A stretch of DNA of 64,000 nucleotides from Streptacidiphilus sp. P02-A3a (GCF_014084105.1 NZ_CP048289.1:9061922-9125921), one strand, 5' to 3'. Counted from the stretch's first letter, positions 14,253 to 23,226 are shown. Numbers and translations: made by a program. Notes: a model not told the origin generated them from the letters alone.

Positions 14253-16013
14253 TCAGCGCAGCCGGACCGGTTTCTCCAGCCGGACGCCGACGCCGTCGAG
14301 CCAGGCCCGGAGCGGGGCCTGGTCGCCCTGTTCGGCGGCGAGGGCGACCGGTGCGGCCAGATCGGTCCGGCGGACACCGCCGACCAGCAGCACCGGGCCG
14401 TCCAGCCAGTCCAGGCCGGGCTGGGCCACCCCGGCGTCCAGCGCGGCGCAGCAGACCAGCGCGGTCAGGTGCACGGCGACCAGGTCCGGGCCGGTACGGG
14501 CGGGCTGGGCGGCGAGCGCCGGGAGGGCACGGCCGACGGCCAGCCGGTCGCCGAGCCGCTCGGCCGGGGCCTGCCGCAGCCGGTCGAGTATCCCGCCCAG
14601 ATCGGTCGAGCCCAGATCGGTCGGGCCCAGATCGGTCGGGCCCAGATCGGTCGGGCCCAGCTCGGTCGGGCCCACCCCGGCGGGGCCGCCGCCGAACAGG
14701 GCCGCGCCCAGGTCGGCGGCCTGGGACCGCCAGATCCGCTCGACCACGGCGGTGGGGTACTCGTCCCAGTCGACCGGGGACCAGTCCGCCGGGGCGCAGC
14801 GGACGCCGCCGGGCCCGGCCGGGGCGTCCTCGCCGCAGAACAGCCGGGCGGCCAGTCGGGAGACGGCCTCGTCCACCAGGCCCGGCTCCTCCAGCAGGTC
14901 GCAGGCCGGGCGTTCGCCGAGGCGGCTGCCGAAGCCCTCGGCCAGCCGGTCGCGGCGGGAGAGCTCGGTCAGCGCGGCCACCACGCCCGCGTCGAGCCGG
15001 GTCGGCCAGCGGCCGGTCTGCCAGGCGGGCAGCGCCACCCGGGTCAGCAGCCGGTCCCAGCCCGCGTAGGCCAGGCCGACCTGCTCCTGGGCCGCGATCC
15101 GCTGCCCGTAGTCGACCTGCCGGGCCTGTTCCGAGGCCCAGCCGGCGACCGCGCGCTCCATCTCGGCGGCGTGGCCCGCGCCCCGGCGCAGCAGCAGCGC
15201 GCAGACCCGGCCGAGCAGCAGCAGCGCCGGGCGCTGCCAGCGGGCCGCCCGGCGGCCGTCGGCGGCGAGGCCGAGGGCCGCGTCCAGGCCGCGCACGAAG
15301 CGCCGGGCGGCGGCGATGTCCGGGTCGGCGGAGCAGGCGGTCCCGGCGATCACCGGGGCCAGCAGCGCGCGCAGTTCGGCGACGCGCATCCACCAGATGT
15401 AGGGCGAGCCGATGACCAGGGTGGGCGCGACCGGCTCGGCGGCGGCGCCGCGGCCCAGGGTGTCGGCGGCCGGGCTGCCGGGAGCGGGGCTGCCAGGAGC
15501 TGGGGTGTCAGCAGCGGGGCTGCCGGGAGCGGGGGTGTCGGCGGGGCCGGGATCGGGGGCGGCCGGTTCGGGGCGCGGGCGGCCGCGCCGGTCCGGCGGG
15601 TCCTCCAGCCAGCTGTCGCAGTCGGGGGTGAGCGCGATCCGCTCCGGCGCCGGCACGCCCATCCGCTCGGCCACCTCGCGGACCAGCCGGTACAGCTCGG
15701 GGGCGGTGTGCTCGGGCACCGGCACCGCCGGGACCTGCGGGCGCTCGGCGCGGGCGACGGCCAGCGCGAAGGCGGCGGTGAGCAGCAGGACGGCCAGCGC
15801 GACGGCGGAGACCGCCCAGCGGGCCGCGTTCCAGGCGGCGGCGTCGGGCGCGCCCGAGGCGCCGAGGCGCCCGGTGACGCCGCCCGCTATCAGCACCGCG
15901 GCGACAGCGGCGGGCAGCACCGCGAGGCCCAGTGCCCGGCCGCGCAGCCGGAGCACCGCCTGAGCCCGCACCCGCGCCGCCTGGACGCCGACGGTGGCGT
16001 TCGTACCGGCCAT
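14253..16013 (-). CDS. Two-helix membrane protein with internal repeats, function unknown
   Basis: The 586-residue product has two hydrophobic helices near the N-terminus (LGLAVLPAAVAAVLIAGGV and WAVSAVALAVLLLTAAFALA). A segment follows that recalls the substrate region of M48-type peptidases (ERMGVPAPERIALTPD), but no HExxH zinc motif is present, so activity as a metalloprotease is unlikely. Residues about 150-190 are Pro/Ala/Asp-rich low-complexity repeats. A second repeat of Gly-Pro-Thr-Asp-Leu lies near residue 460. Start ATG 16013 was chosen; GTG 16025 is an alternative. Confidence 0.6.
   Translation of the reverse strand: MAGTNATVGVQAARVRAQAVLRLRGRALGLAVLPAAVAAVLIAGGVTGRLGASGAPDAAAWNAARWAVSAVALAVLLLTAAFALAVARAERPQVPAVPVPEHTAPELYRLVREVAERMGVPAPERIALTPDCDSWLEDPPDRRGRPRPEPAAPDPGPADTPAPGSPAADTPAPGSPAPGSPAADTLGRGAAAEPVAPTLVIGSPYIWWMRVAELRALLAPVIAGTACSADPDIAAARRFVRGLDAALGLAADGRRAARWQRPALLLLGRVCALLLRRGAGHAAEMERAVAGWASEQARQVDYGQRIAAQEQVGLAYAGWDRLLTRVALPAWQTGRWPTRLDAGVVAALTELSRRDRLAEGFGSRLGERPACDLLEEPGLVDEAVSRLAARLFCGEDAPAGPGGVRCAPADWSPVDWDEYPTAVVERIWRSQAADLGAALFGGGPAGVGPTELGPTDLGPTDLGPTDLGSTDLGGILDRLRQAPAERLGDRLAVGRALPALAAQPARTGPDLVAVHLTALVCCAALDAGVAQPGLDWLDGPVLLVGGVRRTDLAAPVALAAEQGDQAPLRAWLDGVGVRLEKPVRLR
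14596..14670 (-). repeat. Five 15-bp tandem repeats inside the membrane protein gene
   Basis: The unit CCCAGATCGGTCGGG occurs five times head to tail with one base change in the first and last units. In frame it encodes Pro-Thr-Asp-Leu-Gly pentapeptides on the minus strand. The near identity of units suggests recent expansion. Confidence 0.95.
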
Positions 16014-16467
16014 CTCTCGGATCACCCCCTGCCGCTGAACGCACGCCGGTCCCGGGGCGTCCGGGCCGGATCAGGTTCTTGTCTGATCCGACGCCCGGCC
16101 GGTGATCGGCGTTCCAGGAACGGTCCGGAACCACTCGGATCAGTGATTCCCCATGGACCGCAGCTTGCCCCCTCGCCGCTTGGTGTACCCAGGCGGCAGC
16201 GCCGCGCGGCCCGGCCGGGAACGGCGGGCTGTGCGGTTCTGGGCACCATAAGGCCGAAGGTGCGCGGGCGTCAGCCGGATCGGCTTCCCTTCACCCGAAG
16301 GGGAGAGCGGCGCCGCTGTTCGCCCGGCAGCGCGGTCCGGCGGCGCGGGGCGGTCGCGGTTGCTCCCGGCGGGTGGCGGGCCCGGCCGGGAGCGGGCCCG
16401 GCCGGGAGCGGGCCCGGCCGGGAGCGGGCCCGGCCGGGAGCGGGCCCGGCCGGGAGCGGCGGCGGGG
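16014..16467. other. Intergenic region between purD and the membrane protein gene
   Basis: These 450 bases hold no convincing gene. They include the 5' leader of the membrane protein gene, a short hairpin CCCTTC-ACCC-GAAGGG at 16287-16302 and a 16-bp tandem repeat close to the purD stop. Confidence 0.6.
16377..16456. repeat. Five identical 16-bp tandem repeats downstream of purD
   Basis: CGGGCCCGGCCGGGAG is repeated five times without change, starting 12 bases beyond the purD stop. Each unit contains a GC palindrome (GGCCCGGCC-like core), so the purD transcript end can fold into many alternative hairpins and may work as a terminator array. Confidence 0.95.
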
Positions 16468-17712
16468 TCAGACCCCGGCGGCGATGTCCGAGCGGTGGTG
16501 CGCCCCGGCCAGGCTGATCCGGGCGGTGGCCTGGTAGGCCCGGCCGCGGGCCTGGTCCAGGTCCTTGCCGGTGGCGGTGACCGACAGCACCCTGCCGCCG
16601 GCGCTCAGCACCGTGACGCCGTCCTCGGCCAGCCGGGTGCCCGCGTGCAGCACGTAGGCGCTGCCGTCGGCGGCCTCGGCCTCGGCCAGTCCGGTGATCG
16701 GGTCGCCGCCGCGCGGCGCCTCCGGGTAGCCCTCGGCGGCGACCACGACGGTGACCGCCGCGCCGTCGCTCCAGCGCAGCTCGGGGAAGTCCGCCAGGTG
16801 CCCGGTGGCGGCGGCGTGCAGCAGCCCGCCGAGGGGGGTCTTCAGCCGGGCCAGCACCACCTGGGTCTCCGGGTCGCCGAAGCGGGCGTTGAACTCGATC
16901 ACCCGCACCCCGCGCGAGGTGATCGCCAGGCCCGCGTACAGCAGGCCGGAGAACGGGGTGCCCCGGCGCCGCAGCTCGTCCACGGTCGGCTGGAGCACGG
17001 TCCGCAGCACCTCGTCGACCAGCTCCGGGTCGGCCCAGGGCAGCGGGGAGTAGGCGCCCATGCCGCCGGTGTTGGGGCCCTGGTCGCCGTCGTAGGCGCG
17101 CTTGAAGTCCTGTGCGGGCTGCAGCGGGACCACCGTGTCGCCGTCGCAGACCGCGAACAGCGAGACCTCGGGACCGTCCAGGTACTCCTCGATCACCACC
17201 CGCTCGCAGGAGGCGGCGTGGTCGAGCGCGGCCTGGAGGTCGGAGGTGACCACCACGCCCTTGCCCGCGGCCAGCCCGTCGTCCTTGACCACGTAGGGCG
17301 CGCCGAAGGCGTCCAGCGCGTGCGCGGCCTCCTCTGGCGTGGTGCAGACGTAGGAGCGCGCGGTCGGGACGTTGGCGGCGGCCATCACGTCCTTGGCGAA
17401 CGCCTTGGAGCCTTCCAGCTGCGCGGCCTCGCCGCTGGGTCCGAACACCGGGATGCCGACCGCGCTGACCGCGTCGGCGACCCCGGCGACCAGCGGCGCC
17501 TCCGGGCCGACCACGACCAGGTCCGCGCCCAGGGCGACGGCCAGGTCGGCGACGGCGGAGCCGTCCAGCGGGTCGACCGGGTGGGTCAGGGCGACCTGCG
17601 TGATCCCGGCGTTGCCGGGGGCGCAGTGCAGGGCGGTGACTTGCGGATCGAGGGAGAGCGCGCGGCACAGGGCATGTTCGCGGGCGCCGCCGCCGATAAC
17701 GAGGACCTTCAC
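16468..17712 (-). CDS. purD: Phosphoribosylamine-glycine ligase (GAR synthetase)
   Basis: PurD condenses phosphoribosylamine with glycine, the second purine step. The 414-residue protein has the N-terminal MKVLVIGGGAREHAL, the ATP-grasp segments PYVVKDDGLAAGKGV and VIEEYLDGPEVSLFAVCDG, and the metal-site region VRVIEFNARFGDPETQ. The start is GTG 17712. It is a single gene on the minus strand, transcribed from a 270-bp region shared with the divergent SLATT-domain gene. Confidence 0.97.
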   Translation of the reverse strand: MKVLVIGGGAREHALCRALSLDPQVTALHCAPGNAGITQVALTHPVDPLDGSAVADLAVALGADLVVVGPEAPLVAGVADAVSAVGIPVFGPSGEAAQLEGSKAFAKDVMAAANVPTARSYVCTTPEEAAHALDAFGAPYVVKDDGLAAGKGVVVTSDLQAALDHAASCERVVIEEYLDGPEVSLFAVCDGDTVVPLQPAQDFKRAYDGDQGPNTGGMGAYSPLPWADPELVDEVLRTVLQPTVDELRRRGTPFSGLLYAGLAITSRGVRVIEFNARFGDPETQVVLARLKTPLGGLLHAAATGHLADFPELRWSDGAAVTVVVAAEGYPEAPRGGDPITGLAEAEAADGSAYVLHAGTRLAEDGVTVLSAGGRVLSVTATGKDLDQARGRAYQATARISLAGAHHRSDIAAGV

Positions 17713-17982
17713 GGCCCCGAGCCTAGTGCCTGCGGCGATGTCCCCCGGACCCCGGATCTGCCCGGACGGTCAGGAGCGGTCCCCGGGGCCACCCACTCGA
17801 ACGGGTGAATCCGGGGGGACGACAATGGAGCGGCACCGCACGGCGGCCAGCGGCTTCGCAGCGCCATTCGCGCATCAATAGCAGCGAATCTGCAACCATG
17901 GTCAGCCATTTGGCGGTAAGAAGTGGTGTTTGCAGACTGGGACGATCGGGCCCGATGGGCCGAAGGACAGGGAGTTCTCGCG

Positions 17983-18786
17983 GTGAGCCAGCCCGATATG
18001 CAGCCCGAAGAGAGCCCCTGGGGTTCCGAGCCGGGTCCCGATGAGGCGCGTTCCGCGGCCTCCGCCGGTCCGGCCCGGCAGACCACCACCGGCAGCGCCC
18101 CGCGCGGCCGGGACCTCAGCGTCCGGCAGTTCCCGCTCGGCGACTGGGGTGAGCCGGCCGAGCGGCTGGAGGAGCTGTACCGCTGGTCGGAGGAGCGCGC
18201 GCTGGAGGCAATCGAGTGGTACCACCGCGACCGCCGGTGGAAGCGCCGGGGCGCGCGGGTGCTGCGCTACCTGGCCGCGCTGCTCGGCGTGGCCGGGGCG
18301 GCGGCGCCGCTGGTGGGCCTGACCGGGGTACGGCACGGGGTGACCGACTGGGGCTATGTGCTGCTGCTGCTGGCCGCCGCCTGCCTGGCGGCGGACCGGG
18401 CGTTCGGGCTGACCAGCGGCTGGATGCGGGACGTCAGCACCGGGCAGGCGCTTCAGCGGCGGCTGGAGGCCTTCCAGTTCGACTGGGCCTCGGAGTGCGT
18501 GCGGGAGGTGCTCGGCCCGACCGAGGGCACCGCGAGCGAGGCCGCCGAGCGCTGCCTGGGCGTGCTGCGCCGGTTCTGTGAGGACGTCTCGGACATGGTC
18601 CGCACCGAGACCTCGGAGTGGATGCTGGAGTTCCGCGCCTCGATGACGCAGCTGCCGACGCAGGCGGCGGGCGTCTGGGGCGGCCGGGCCGAGGGCGCGG
18701 GCGCCCAGGTGCGGGTGCTGCCGTCGCTGGGCGGGGGGCGGCCGACGATGCCGCGCCAGCGCCCGCCGGAGTCCCCGCTGCGGTAG
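17983..18786 (+). CDS. SLATT/DUF4231-type two-helix membrane protein
   Basis: The 267-residue protein has a Pro/Ser-rich N-terminal tail, a helical region (AERLEELYRWSEERALEAIEW) with the YHRDRRWKRRGARVLRY element that precedes the first helix in SLATT proteins, and two membrane helices (YLAALLGVAGAAAPLVGL and GYVLLLLAAACLAADRAF). A long C-terminal helical part follows. SLATT domains are pore-forming effector-like modules in some conflict systems, but this copy stands alone beside purD. The start is GTG 17983, with GGGAG eight bases upstream. Confidence 0.7.
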   Translation: MSQPDMQPEESPWGSEPGPDEARSAASAGPARQTTTGSAPRGRDLSVRQFPLGDWGEPAERLEELYRWSEERALEAIEWYHRDRRWKRRGARVLRYLAALLGVAGAAAPLVGLTGVRHGVTDWGYVLLLLAAACLAADRAFGLTSGWMRDVSTGQALQRRLEAFQFDWASECVREVLGPTEGTASEAAERCLGVLRRFCEDVSDMVRTETSEWMLEFRASMTQLPTQAAGVWGGRAEGAGAQVRVLPSLGGGRPTMPRQRPPESPLR

Positions 18787-18799
18787 CGGAGGCCGGGCT

Positions 18800-18834
18800 G
18801 GTGGGGCGGGTGCGCGGGTCGCGCCCGCCCCACC
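18800..18834. terminator. Bidirectional terminator between convergent genes
   Basis: GGTGGGGCGGGTGCG (18800-18814) pairs with CGCGCCCGCCCCACC (18820-18834), 15 bp with one G-U pair and a five-base loop, between the SLATT gene and the convergent gene ending at 18867. Confidence 0.75.
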
Positions 18835-18866
18835 GGCACGAGGCCGCTCGGGTCGGGCCGGTCGGC

Positions 18867-19514
18867 TCAGGCGAAGACGACCATGGAGCCCTGGCCGAGC
18901 GCCCGCACCGCGGCCGCGTGCAGGCCGGTCCAGGCGTGGCGTTCGCGGGCGAAGGGGCCGTCGTTGCCCGGCGGCGGGTAGGCCGGGCCCTCCAGCGTGG
19001 TCGGCGCGACCGGGCGGACCGGGATCGGCGGCAGCTGGTGGTCGATCCCGATGTAGGGGGCCACCGCCTGGAGCTCCCGCAGCAGTCCCTGGGCCGAGCC
19101 GAGCGGGCCCCCGGCCGCGAGCAGCGCGTCGTCCACTATCGGCCGTTCGAAGTCGATCGGCACGTACGCCCCGGCGTGGTCGAAGTGCCAGACCAGGTGC
19201 GAGCGCTCGGCTGCCTCCTCGAACATCTCCAGCAGCTGCTCGTAGTCGCCGCCGAGCTCGTCCACCGGGGTCACGTCCAGGCCGGTGAGCTGGAGCAGGT
19301 AGGCGCGGCGGAGGAAGTGCAGCGAGTCGTAGTCGAAGGCCGCGATCGGCTCGACGTCACCGCTCAGCCCCGGCATGTAGCGGAAGATCGGGACTTCGGG
19401 CAGGCCTGCGGCACGCAGGGAGCCGTTGTAGACGGCCAGGTCCTCAGCGAAGGGGTTGTCGGGGCTGTGGACGAGCACATCGACGAGCGGGACGAGCCAG
19501 ATGTCACAGGCCAC
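18867..19514 (-). CDS. Conserved actinobacterial protein of unknown function
   Basis: The 215-residue soluble protein begins VACDIWLVPLVDVLVHSPDNPFAEDL and contains FRYMPGLSGDVEPIAAFDYDSLHF, written here in part as FDYDSLHFLRRAYLLQL. I recognise it as a protein conserved next to purD in streptomycetes but cannot name a domain or activity. There is no signal peptide or membrane helix. GTG 19514 was chosen because AGGAG lies five bases upstream. The longer in-frame start at 19562 adds an Arg/Pro-rich stretch that looks non-coding. Confidence 0.7.
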   Translation of the reverse strand: MACDIWLVPLVDVLVHSPDNPFAEDLAVYNGSLRAAGLPEVPIFRYMPGLSGDVEPIAAFDYDSLHFLRRAYLLQLTGLDVTPVDELGGDYEQLLEMFEEAAERSHLVWHFDHAGAYVPIDFERPIVDDALLAAGGPLGSAQGLLRELQAVAPYIGIDHQLPPIPVRPVAPTTLEGPAYPPPGNDGPFARERHAWTGLHAAAVRALGQGSMVVFA

Positions 19515-19609
19515 GGGCACTCCTGGGCGCGAACGCACCGGTCGGGAGACAGTCCCTGCCAACCCTAACGGCTGAGCGCCCGTCGGTCAGCGGCACGGTC
19601 TCGATGGCC

Positions 19610-20560
19610 CTAGTGCACGGTCCGCCCGGCGAACGGCGGCATGATCAGGGCGGAGACGCCGTCCCGGCCCAGCCCCAGGGGCGGCCCGGCGGTCGGCGGC
19701 TTGGCCGGCTGCCGCTGCGGCGGCACCGCGCCGGGCGCGGACTCGGGCGGTGGTACCGGCAGCGGGTCGGCGTAGCCCCGGAGCCGGTCGGAGCCGTCCC
19801 CGGCGTCCAGGTCCTCCCCGCACAGCGCGGCCATCTGCTCCAGCGACTCCTGGTTGTAGGCGATCAGCATCCGGTGCACCCCGGCCGCGTCCTTGGCCAG
19901 GATCCGCTCGGCCAGCTCCAGGTGCCCGGACCAGCAGAAGGCGGCGATGTCGGTGCGGCGGCGCAGGTAGGGGGCGGCGAAGATCCAGTACTGGACCCGG
20001 AGCCAGTCCAGGTAGTCCGCCAGTTTCCGGTTGCCCATCAGGCCCGCGAGCTCGGCCCAGAACCGGCGGTCGCAGCCGACCAGCACGTCCAGGTGCCCGG
20101 AGCGGGCGGCCCTGGCGGCGGCGTCGGCCCGGCGCTGGAGCGAGGGCATCCGGCTCCAGTCGATGTCCGCCAGCCGACTGCTGAGCCGCCGCATCATCCC
20201 GTCCGCGACCAGGGTCCTGGCCTCGATCACGTCCAGGTAGTCGGACCAGCTCAACTGCGGGACGGTGAAGCCGCGGTTGTGCTCGATCCAGAGCAGGTCC
20301 TGGGCGGCGAGGTCCAGCAGCGCCTCCCGCACCGGGGTCGCCGAGACGCCGTACAGCTCGGCGATCTCCTTGACGGTGAAGTGGGTTCCGGCCGGGAGCC
20401 GCCCGGCCATCATCTCCTCCCGCAGCGCGCCCGCGACCTGCTCGCGCAGGCTGCTGCGCTGGACCGGACGCTGGACCCCGGGCCGCGGCTGCGGCTGGCC
20501 GCGGCGCGGCTGCGCCCGCCCGCCGACCGGGCGGCTGGGGTCGTGGTCGCCAGCTGACAC
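19610..20560 (-). CDS. GntR-family transcriptional regulator (FadR/FCD type)
   Basis: The 316-residue protein has a winged helix-turn-helix at about residues 35-100 (LREQVAGALREEMMAGRL, VKEIAELYGVSATPVREAL) and an all-helical ligand-binding domain. A Pro-rich C-terminal tail of about 60 residues follows. The start is GTG 20560, because GGGGGAGG lies six bases upstream. Its ligand is unknown. The nearest upstream gene on the same strand is a class III aminotransferase, separated by a terminator, so control of that gene is possible but not shown. Confidence 0.85.
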   Translation of the reverse strand: MSAGDHDPSRPVGGRAQPRRGQPQPRPGVQRPVQRSSLREQVAGALREEMMAGRLPAGTHFTVKEIAELYGVSATPVREALLDLAAQDLLWIEHNRGFTVPQLSWSDYLDVIEARTLVADGMMRRLSSRLADIDWSRMPSLQRRADAAARAARSGHLDVLVGCDRRFWAELAGLMGNRKLADYLDWLRVQYWIFAAPYLRRRTDIAAFCWSGHLELAERILAKDAAGVHRMLIAYNQESLEQMAALCGEDLDAGDGSDRLRGYADPLPVPPPESAPGAVPPQRQPAKPPTAGPPLGLGRDGVSALIMPPFAGRTVH

Positions 20561-20634
20561 GGCGGCCCTCCCCCACTGGGTGTCACGCACCCGATGTTTG
20601 CGACGAATCGACCGTAATGGTGACTCCCCATGGT

Positions 20635-20675
20635 ACGGCCCCGAAACCCGTGTCCCAACGGGATTTCGGGGCCGT
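20635..20675 (-). terminator. Terminator after the class III aminotransferase gene
   Basis: ACGGCCCCGAAA (20635-20646) pairs with TTTCGGGGCCGT (20664-20675). An inner CCCGT/ACGGG helix extends the stem to 17 bp with one bulged A. It lies 24 bases past the stop at 20700. Confidence 0.85.
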
Positions 20676-20699
20676 GGGGGCGGCCGGGCCCGGCGGGGG

Positions 20700-22055
20700 T
20701 CAGCCGGTGTGCGCGTCCGCGAGGGTCAGCACCTCGTCCAGGATCGCCAGGCCCTCGCGGATCTCGGCGTCGCTGCTGTTGCACGGCGGCACCACGTGCA
20801 GCCGGTTCATGTTCACGAACGGCCACAGGCCGCGCTTCTTGCAGGCCGCCGCCAGCTCGGCGATCGGCGCCCCGGCCGCCCCGGCCGCGTTGTAGGGGGT
20901 CAGCGGCTCGCGGGTGGTGCGGTCCTTGACCAGCTCCAGCGCCCAGAACACGCCCAGGCCGCGCACCTCGCCGATGACCGGGTGCCGCTCGGCCAGCTCG
21001 CGCAGGCCGGGGCCGATGACGTCCTCGCCGAGGCGCTTGGCGTTCTCGACGATGCCCTCCTCGGCCATGGCGTTGATGGTCGCCACGGCGGAGGCGCAGG
21101 CCAGCGGGTGGCCGGAGTAGGTCAGGCCGCCGGGGAAGGCGCGCTCGGCGAAGGTCTCCGCGATCGCGCCGCTGATGGCCACACCGCCGAGCGGCACGTA
21201 GCCGGAGTTGACGCCCTTGGCGAAGGTGAGCAGGTCCGGGACGACGCCCCAGTGGTCGGCGGCGAACCAGGCGCCGGTGCGGCCGAACCCGGCCATGACC
21301 TCGTCCAGGATGAAGACGATCCCGTAGCGGTCGCAGATCTCGCGGACGCCCGCGAGGTAGCCGGCCGGCGGGATCAGGATCCCGGCGGTGCCGACCACGG
21401 TCTCCAGGATGATCGCGGCGACGGTCTGCGGACCCTCGAACGCGATCGTCTCCTCCAGGTGCGCCAGCGCGCGCTCGCACTCCTGCGCCTCGTTCTCGGC
21501 GTGGAAGTTGGAGCGGTAGGCGTAGGGGCCCCAGAAGTGGACGATGCCGGAGACCCCGGTCTCGTTGGCCCAGCGGCGCGGGTCGCCGGTCAGCGCGATC
21601 GCGTTGGCGGTGGCGCCGTGGTACGAGCGGTAGGTGGAGAGCACCTTCTGCCGACCGGTGTGCAGCCGGGCCATCCGGATGGCGTTCTCGTTCGCCTCGG
21701 CGCCGCCGTTGGTGAAGAAGATCTTGTCCAGGTCGCCCGGGGTGCGCTCGGCGATCAGCCGCGCGGCCTCGCTGCGGACGTCCAGGGCGAAGGCCGGGGC
21801 GAAGGTGCAGAGCTTGGCGGCCTGCTCCTGGATCGCCGCGACCACCTTCGGGTGCTGGTGGCCGATGTTGGTGTTCACCAGCTGGGAGGAGAAGTCCAGG
21901 TAGCGGTTGCCCTCGTAGTCCCAGAAGTACGAGCCCGACGCACCGGCCACGGCGAGGGGATCGATCAGGGCCTGCGCGGACCACGAGTGGAAGACGTGGG
22001 CACGGTCGGCGGCCTTGACGGCCTGCCCGGCAGCGGAGTCGACAGGGATGCTCAT
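20700..22055 (-). CDS. Class III PLP-dependent aminotransferase
   Basis: The 451-residue enzyme shows the class III signature: FFTNGGAEANENAIRMAR for phosphate binding, the LDEVMAGFGRTGAWFA segment with the PLP-contacting Asp, and the Schiff-base Lys in LLTFAKGVNSGYVPLGG. It resembles omega-amino-acid:pyruvate aminotransferases (taurine, beta-alanine or similar amine donors), but the substrate cannot be read from sequence. The start is ATG 22055. A strong terminator follows and a GntR regulator lies downstream on the same strand. Confidence 0.85.
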   Translation of the reverse strand: MSIPVDSAAGQAVKAADRAHVFHSWSAQALIDPLAVAGASGSYFWDYEGNRYLDFSSQLVNTNIGHQHPKVVAAIQEQAAKLCTFAPAFALDVRSEAARLIAERTPGDLDKIFFTNGGAEANENAIRMARLHTGRQKVLSTYRSYHGATANAIALTGDPRRWANETGVSGIVHFWGPYAYRSNFHAENEAQECERALAHLEETIAFEGPQTVAAIILETVVGTAGILIPPAGYLAGVREICDRYGIVFILDEVMAGFGRTGAWFAADHWGVVPDLLTFAKGVNSGYVPLGGVAISGAIAETFAERAFPGGLTYSGHPLACASAVATINAMAEEGIVENAKRLGEDVIGPGLRELAERHPVIGEVRGLGVFWALELVKDRTTREPLTPYNAAGAAGAPIAELAAACKKRGLWPFVNMNRLHVVPPCNSSDAEIREGLAILDEVLTLADAHTG

Positions 22056-22148
22056 GCGCGCCAGCCTACGGAGACGTGTCCGGCGACGAGAATGAACACC
22101 CTGTCAGGCGATCCGGCTGCCGGGCGACAGCCTGTCAGCCGATCACCG

Positions 22149-22604
22149 TCAGTCCACCGGCGGGGACATGCTGTAGGTGAGGAAGACGGTCTTCTCCCCG
22201 TGCCGGTCGTAGACGGCGCGCGCCCGGTAGTTGTCCTCCGCCGTGTTCCAGCGGACCACCGGCCAGCCCTCGACGGCGGCGATCCGGCGCACCTCGGCCA
22301 GCAGCGCGTCGACCGCGCCACCGCCGCGTACCGCCGGATCGACGTAGAGGTCGTCCAGGAAGCCGCTGGTGCCGCGCAGCGGGGCGTCGTAGGCGCGGTA
22401 GTGGGCCAGTCCGACGGGGACCCCGGCGGCGTCCCGGGCCAGCAGGCAGCGGGTCTCCCGGGCCGGGTCGTGGATCCAGGACCAGACCCGGGCGTAGTCG
22501 GCGTCGGTCAGCGGGAAGGCGTAGAAGGCGGCGTAGCCCCGGAAGAGCTCGCGCCAGCGCGGCTCGTCCTCGGGTCGGGCGGGGGTGACGGTCAGCTCGC
22601 TCAC
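22149..22604 (-). CDS. GNAT family N-acetyltransferase
   Basis: The 151-residue protein has the GNAT core FLDDLYVDPAVRGGGAVDALL, where the RGGG loop replaces the common RxxGxG/A acetyl-CoA binding motif, and a C-terminal YDRHGEKTVFLTYSM segment. The GTG start at 22604 overlaps the stop of the preceding GNAT gene by four bases (GTGA), so the two acetyltransferases are translationally coupled. The substrate is unknown. Confidence 0.85.
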   Translation of the reverse strand: MSELTVTPARPEDEPRWRELFRGYAAFYAFPLTDADYARVWSWIHDPARETRCLLARDAAGVPVGLAHYRAYDAPLRGTSGFLDDLYVDPAVRGGGAVDALLAEVRRIAAVEGWPVVRWNTAEDNYRARAVYDRHGEKTVFLTYSMSPPVD

Positions 22605-23206
22605 GCGGTCGCCCCCTGGGCCAGCCGCGCGGTCAGCCGGTCCCTGGCGGCGGGCCACTCGTCGGCCAGCATCGAGAAGTAGACGCTGTCCCGCCAGCTG
22701 CCGTCCGGGCGCAGCCGGTGTCGGCGCAGGGTGCCCTCGGGCTTGGCGCCGAGCCGGAGGATGGCGTTCTGCGAGCGCTGGTTGAGGTGGTCGGTCTTCC
22801 ACTGGACCCGGCCCATGCCCAGGTCGTCGAAGGCGTGGGTGAGCAGCAGCAGCTTGGACTCGGTGTTCACGGCGGAGCGCCAGACCGCGCGGCCGTACCA
22901 GGTCCAGCCGATCTCCAGCCGCTCGTCGTGGGCGCTGAAGTCCAGGTAGGTGGTCCAGCCGACGGCGCGGCCGGTGGTCAGGTCGATCACGGCGAAGGGC
23001 AGGCAGTCGCCGGTCGCGGCGAGCCGCTGGGCGGCGATCGCGGCCAGCTCCGCCTCGGTGCGCGGGGTCTCGGCCCCGAGCCAGCGCCACACCTCGTCGT
23101 CCCCGCCGCCGGCGGCGAAGAGGTCGGGGACATGGGCCATGGTCAGCGGTTCCAGCCGCACGTGGCGGCCGGCGAGGACGACGGGAGCGGGGGTCTTGGC
23201 AGGCAT
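22601..23206 (-). CDS. GNAT family N-acetyltransferase (RimJ/RimL-like)
   Basis: The 201-residue protein resembles the RimJ/RimL-type subgroup: RHVRLEPLTMAHVPDLF at the start, EIGWTWYGRAVWRSAVNTES in the acetyl-CoA region and GRVQWKTDHLNQRSQNAILRLG, given here in part as DHLNQRSQNAILRLG. The start is ATG 23206. The Shine-Dalgarno is weak. It is the first gene of a two-gene unit and is divergent from the hydrolase gene across 98 bp that hold a dyad repeat. Confidence 0.85.
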   Translation of the reverse strand: MPAKTPAPVVLAGRHVRLEPLTMAHVPDLFAAGGGDDEVWRWLGAETPRTEAELAAIAAQRLAATGDCLPFAVIDLTTGRAVGWTTYLDFSAHDERLEIGWTWYGRAVWRSAVNTESKLLLLTHAFDDLGMGRVQWKTDHLNQRSQNAILRLGAKPEGTLRRHRLRPDGSWRDSVYFSMLADEWPAARDRLTARLAQGATA

Positions 23207-23226
23207 GCTGGAACTGTAGGGACTTT

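Noticed and set aside
14596..14670. CRISPR-like array
   Set aside because: Units are directly adjacent without spacers and lie in frame inside a gene.
14253..16013. Active M48 metallopeptidase
   Set aside because: No HExxH motif anywhere in the protein.
16377..16456. CRISPR or integration array
   Set aside because: No spacers; simple GC tandem repeat.
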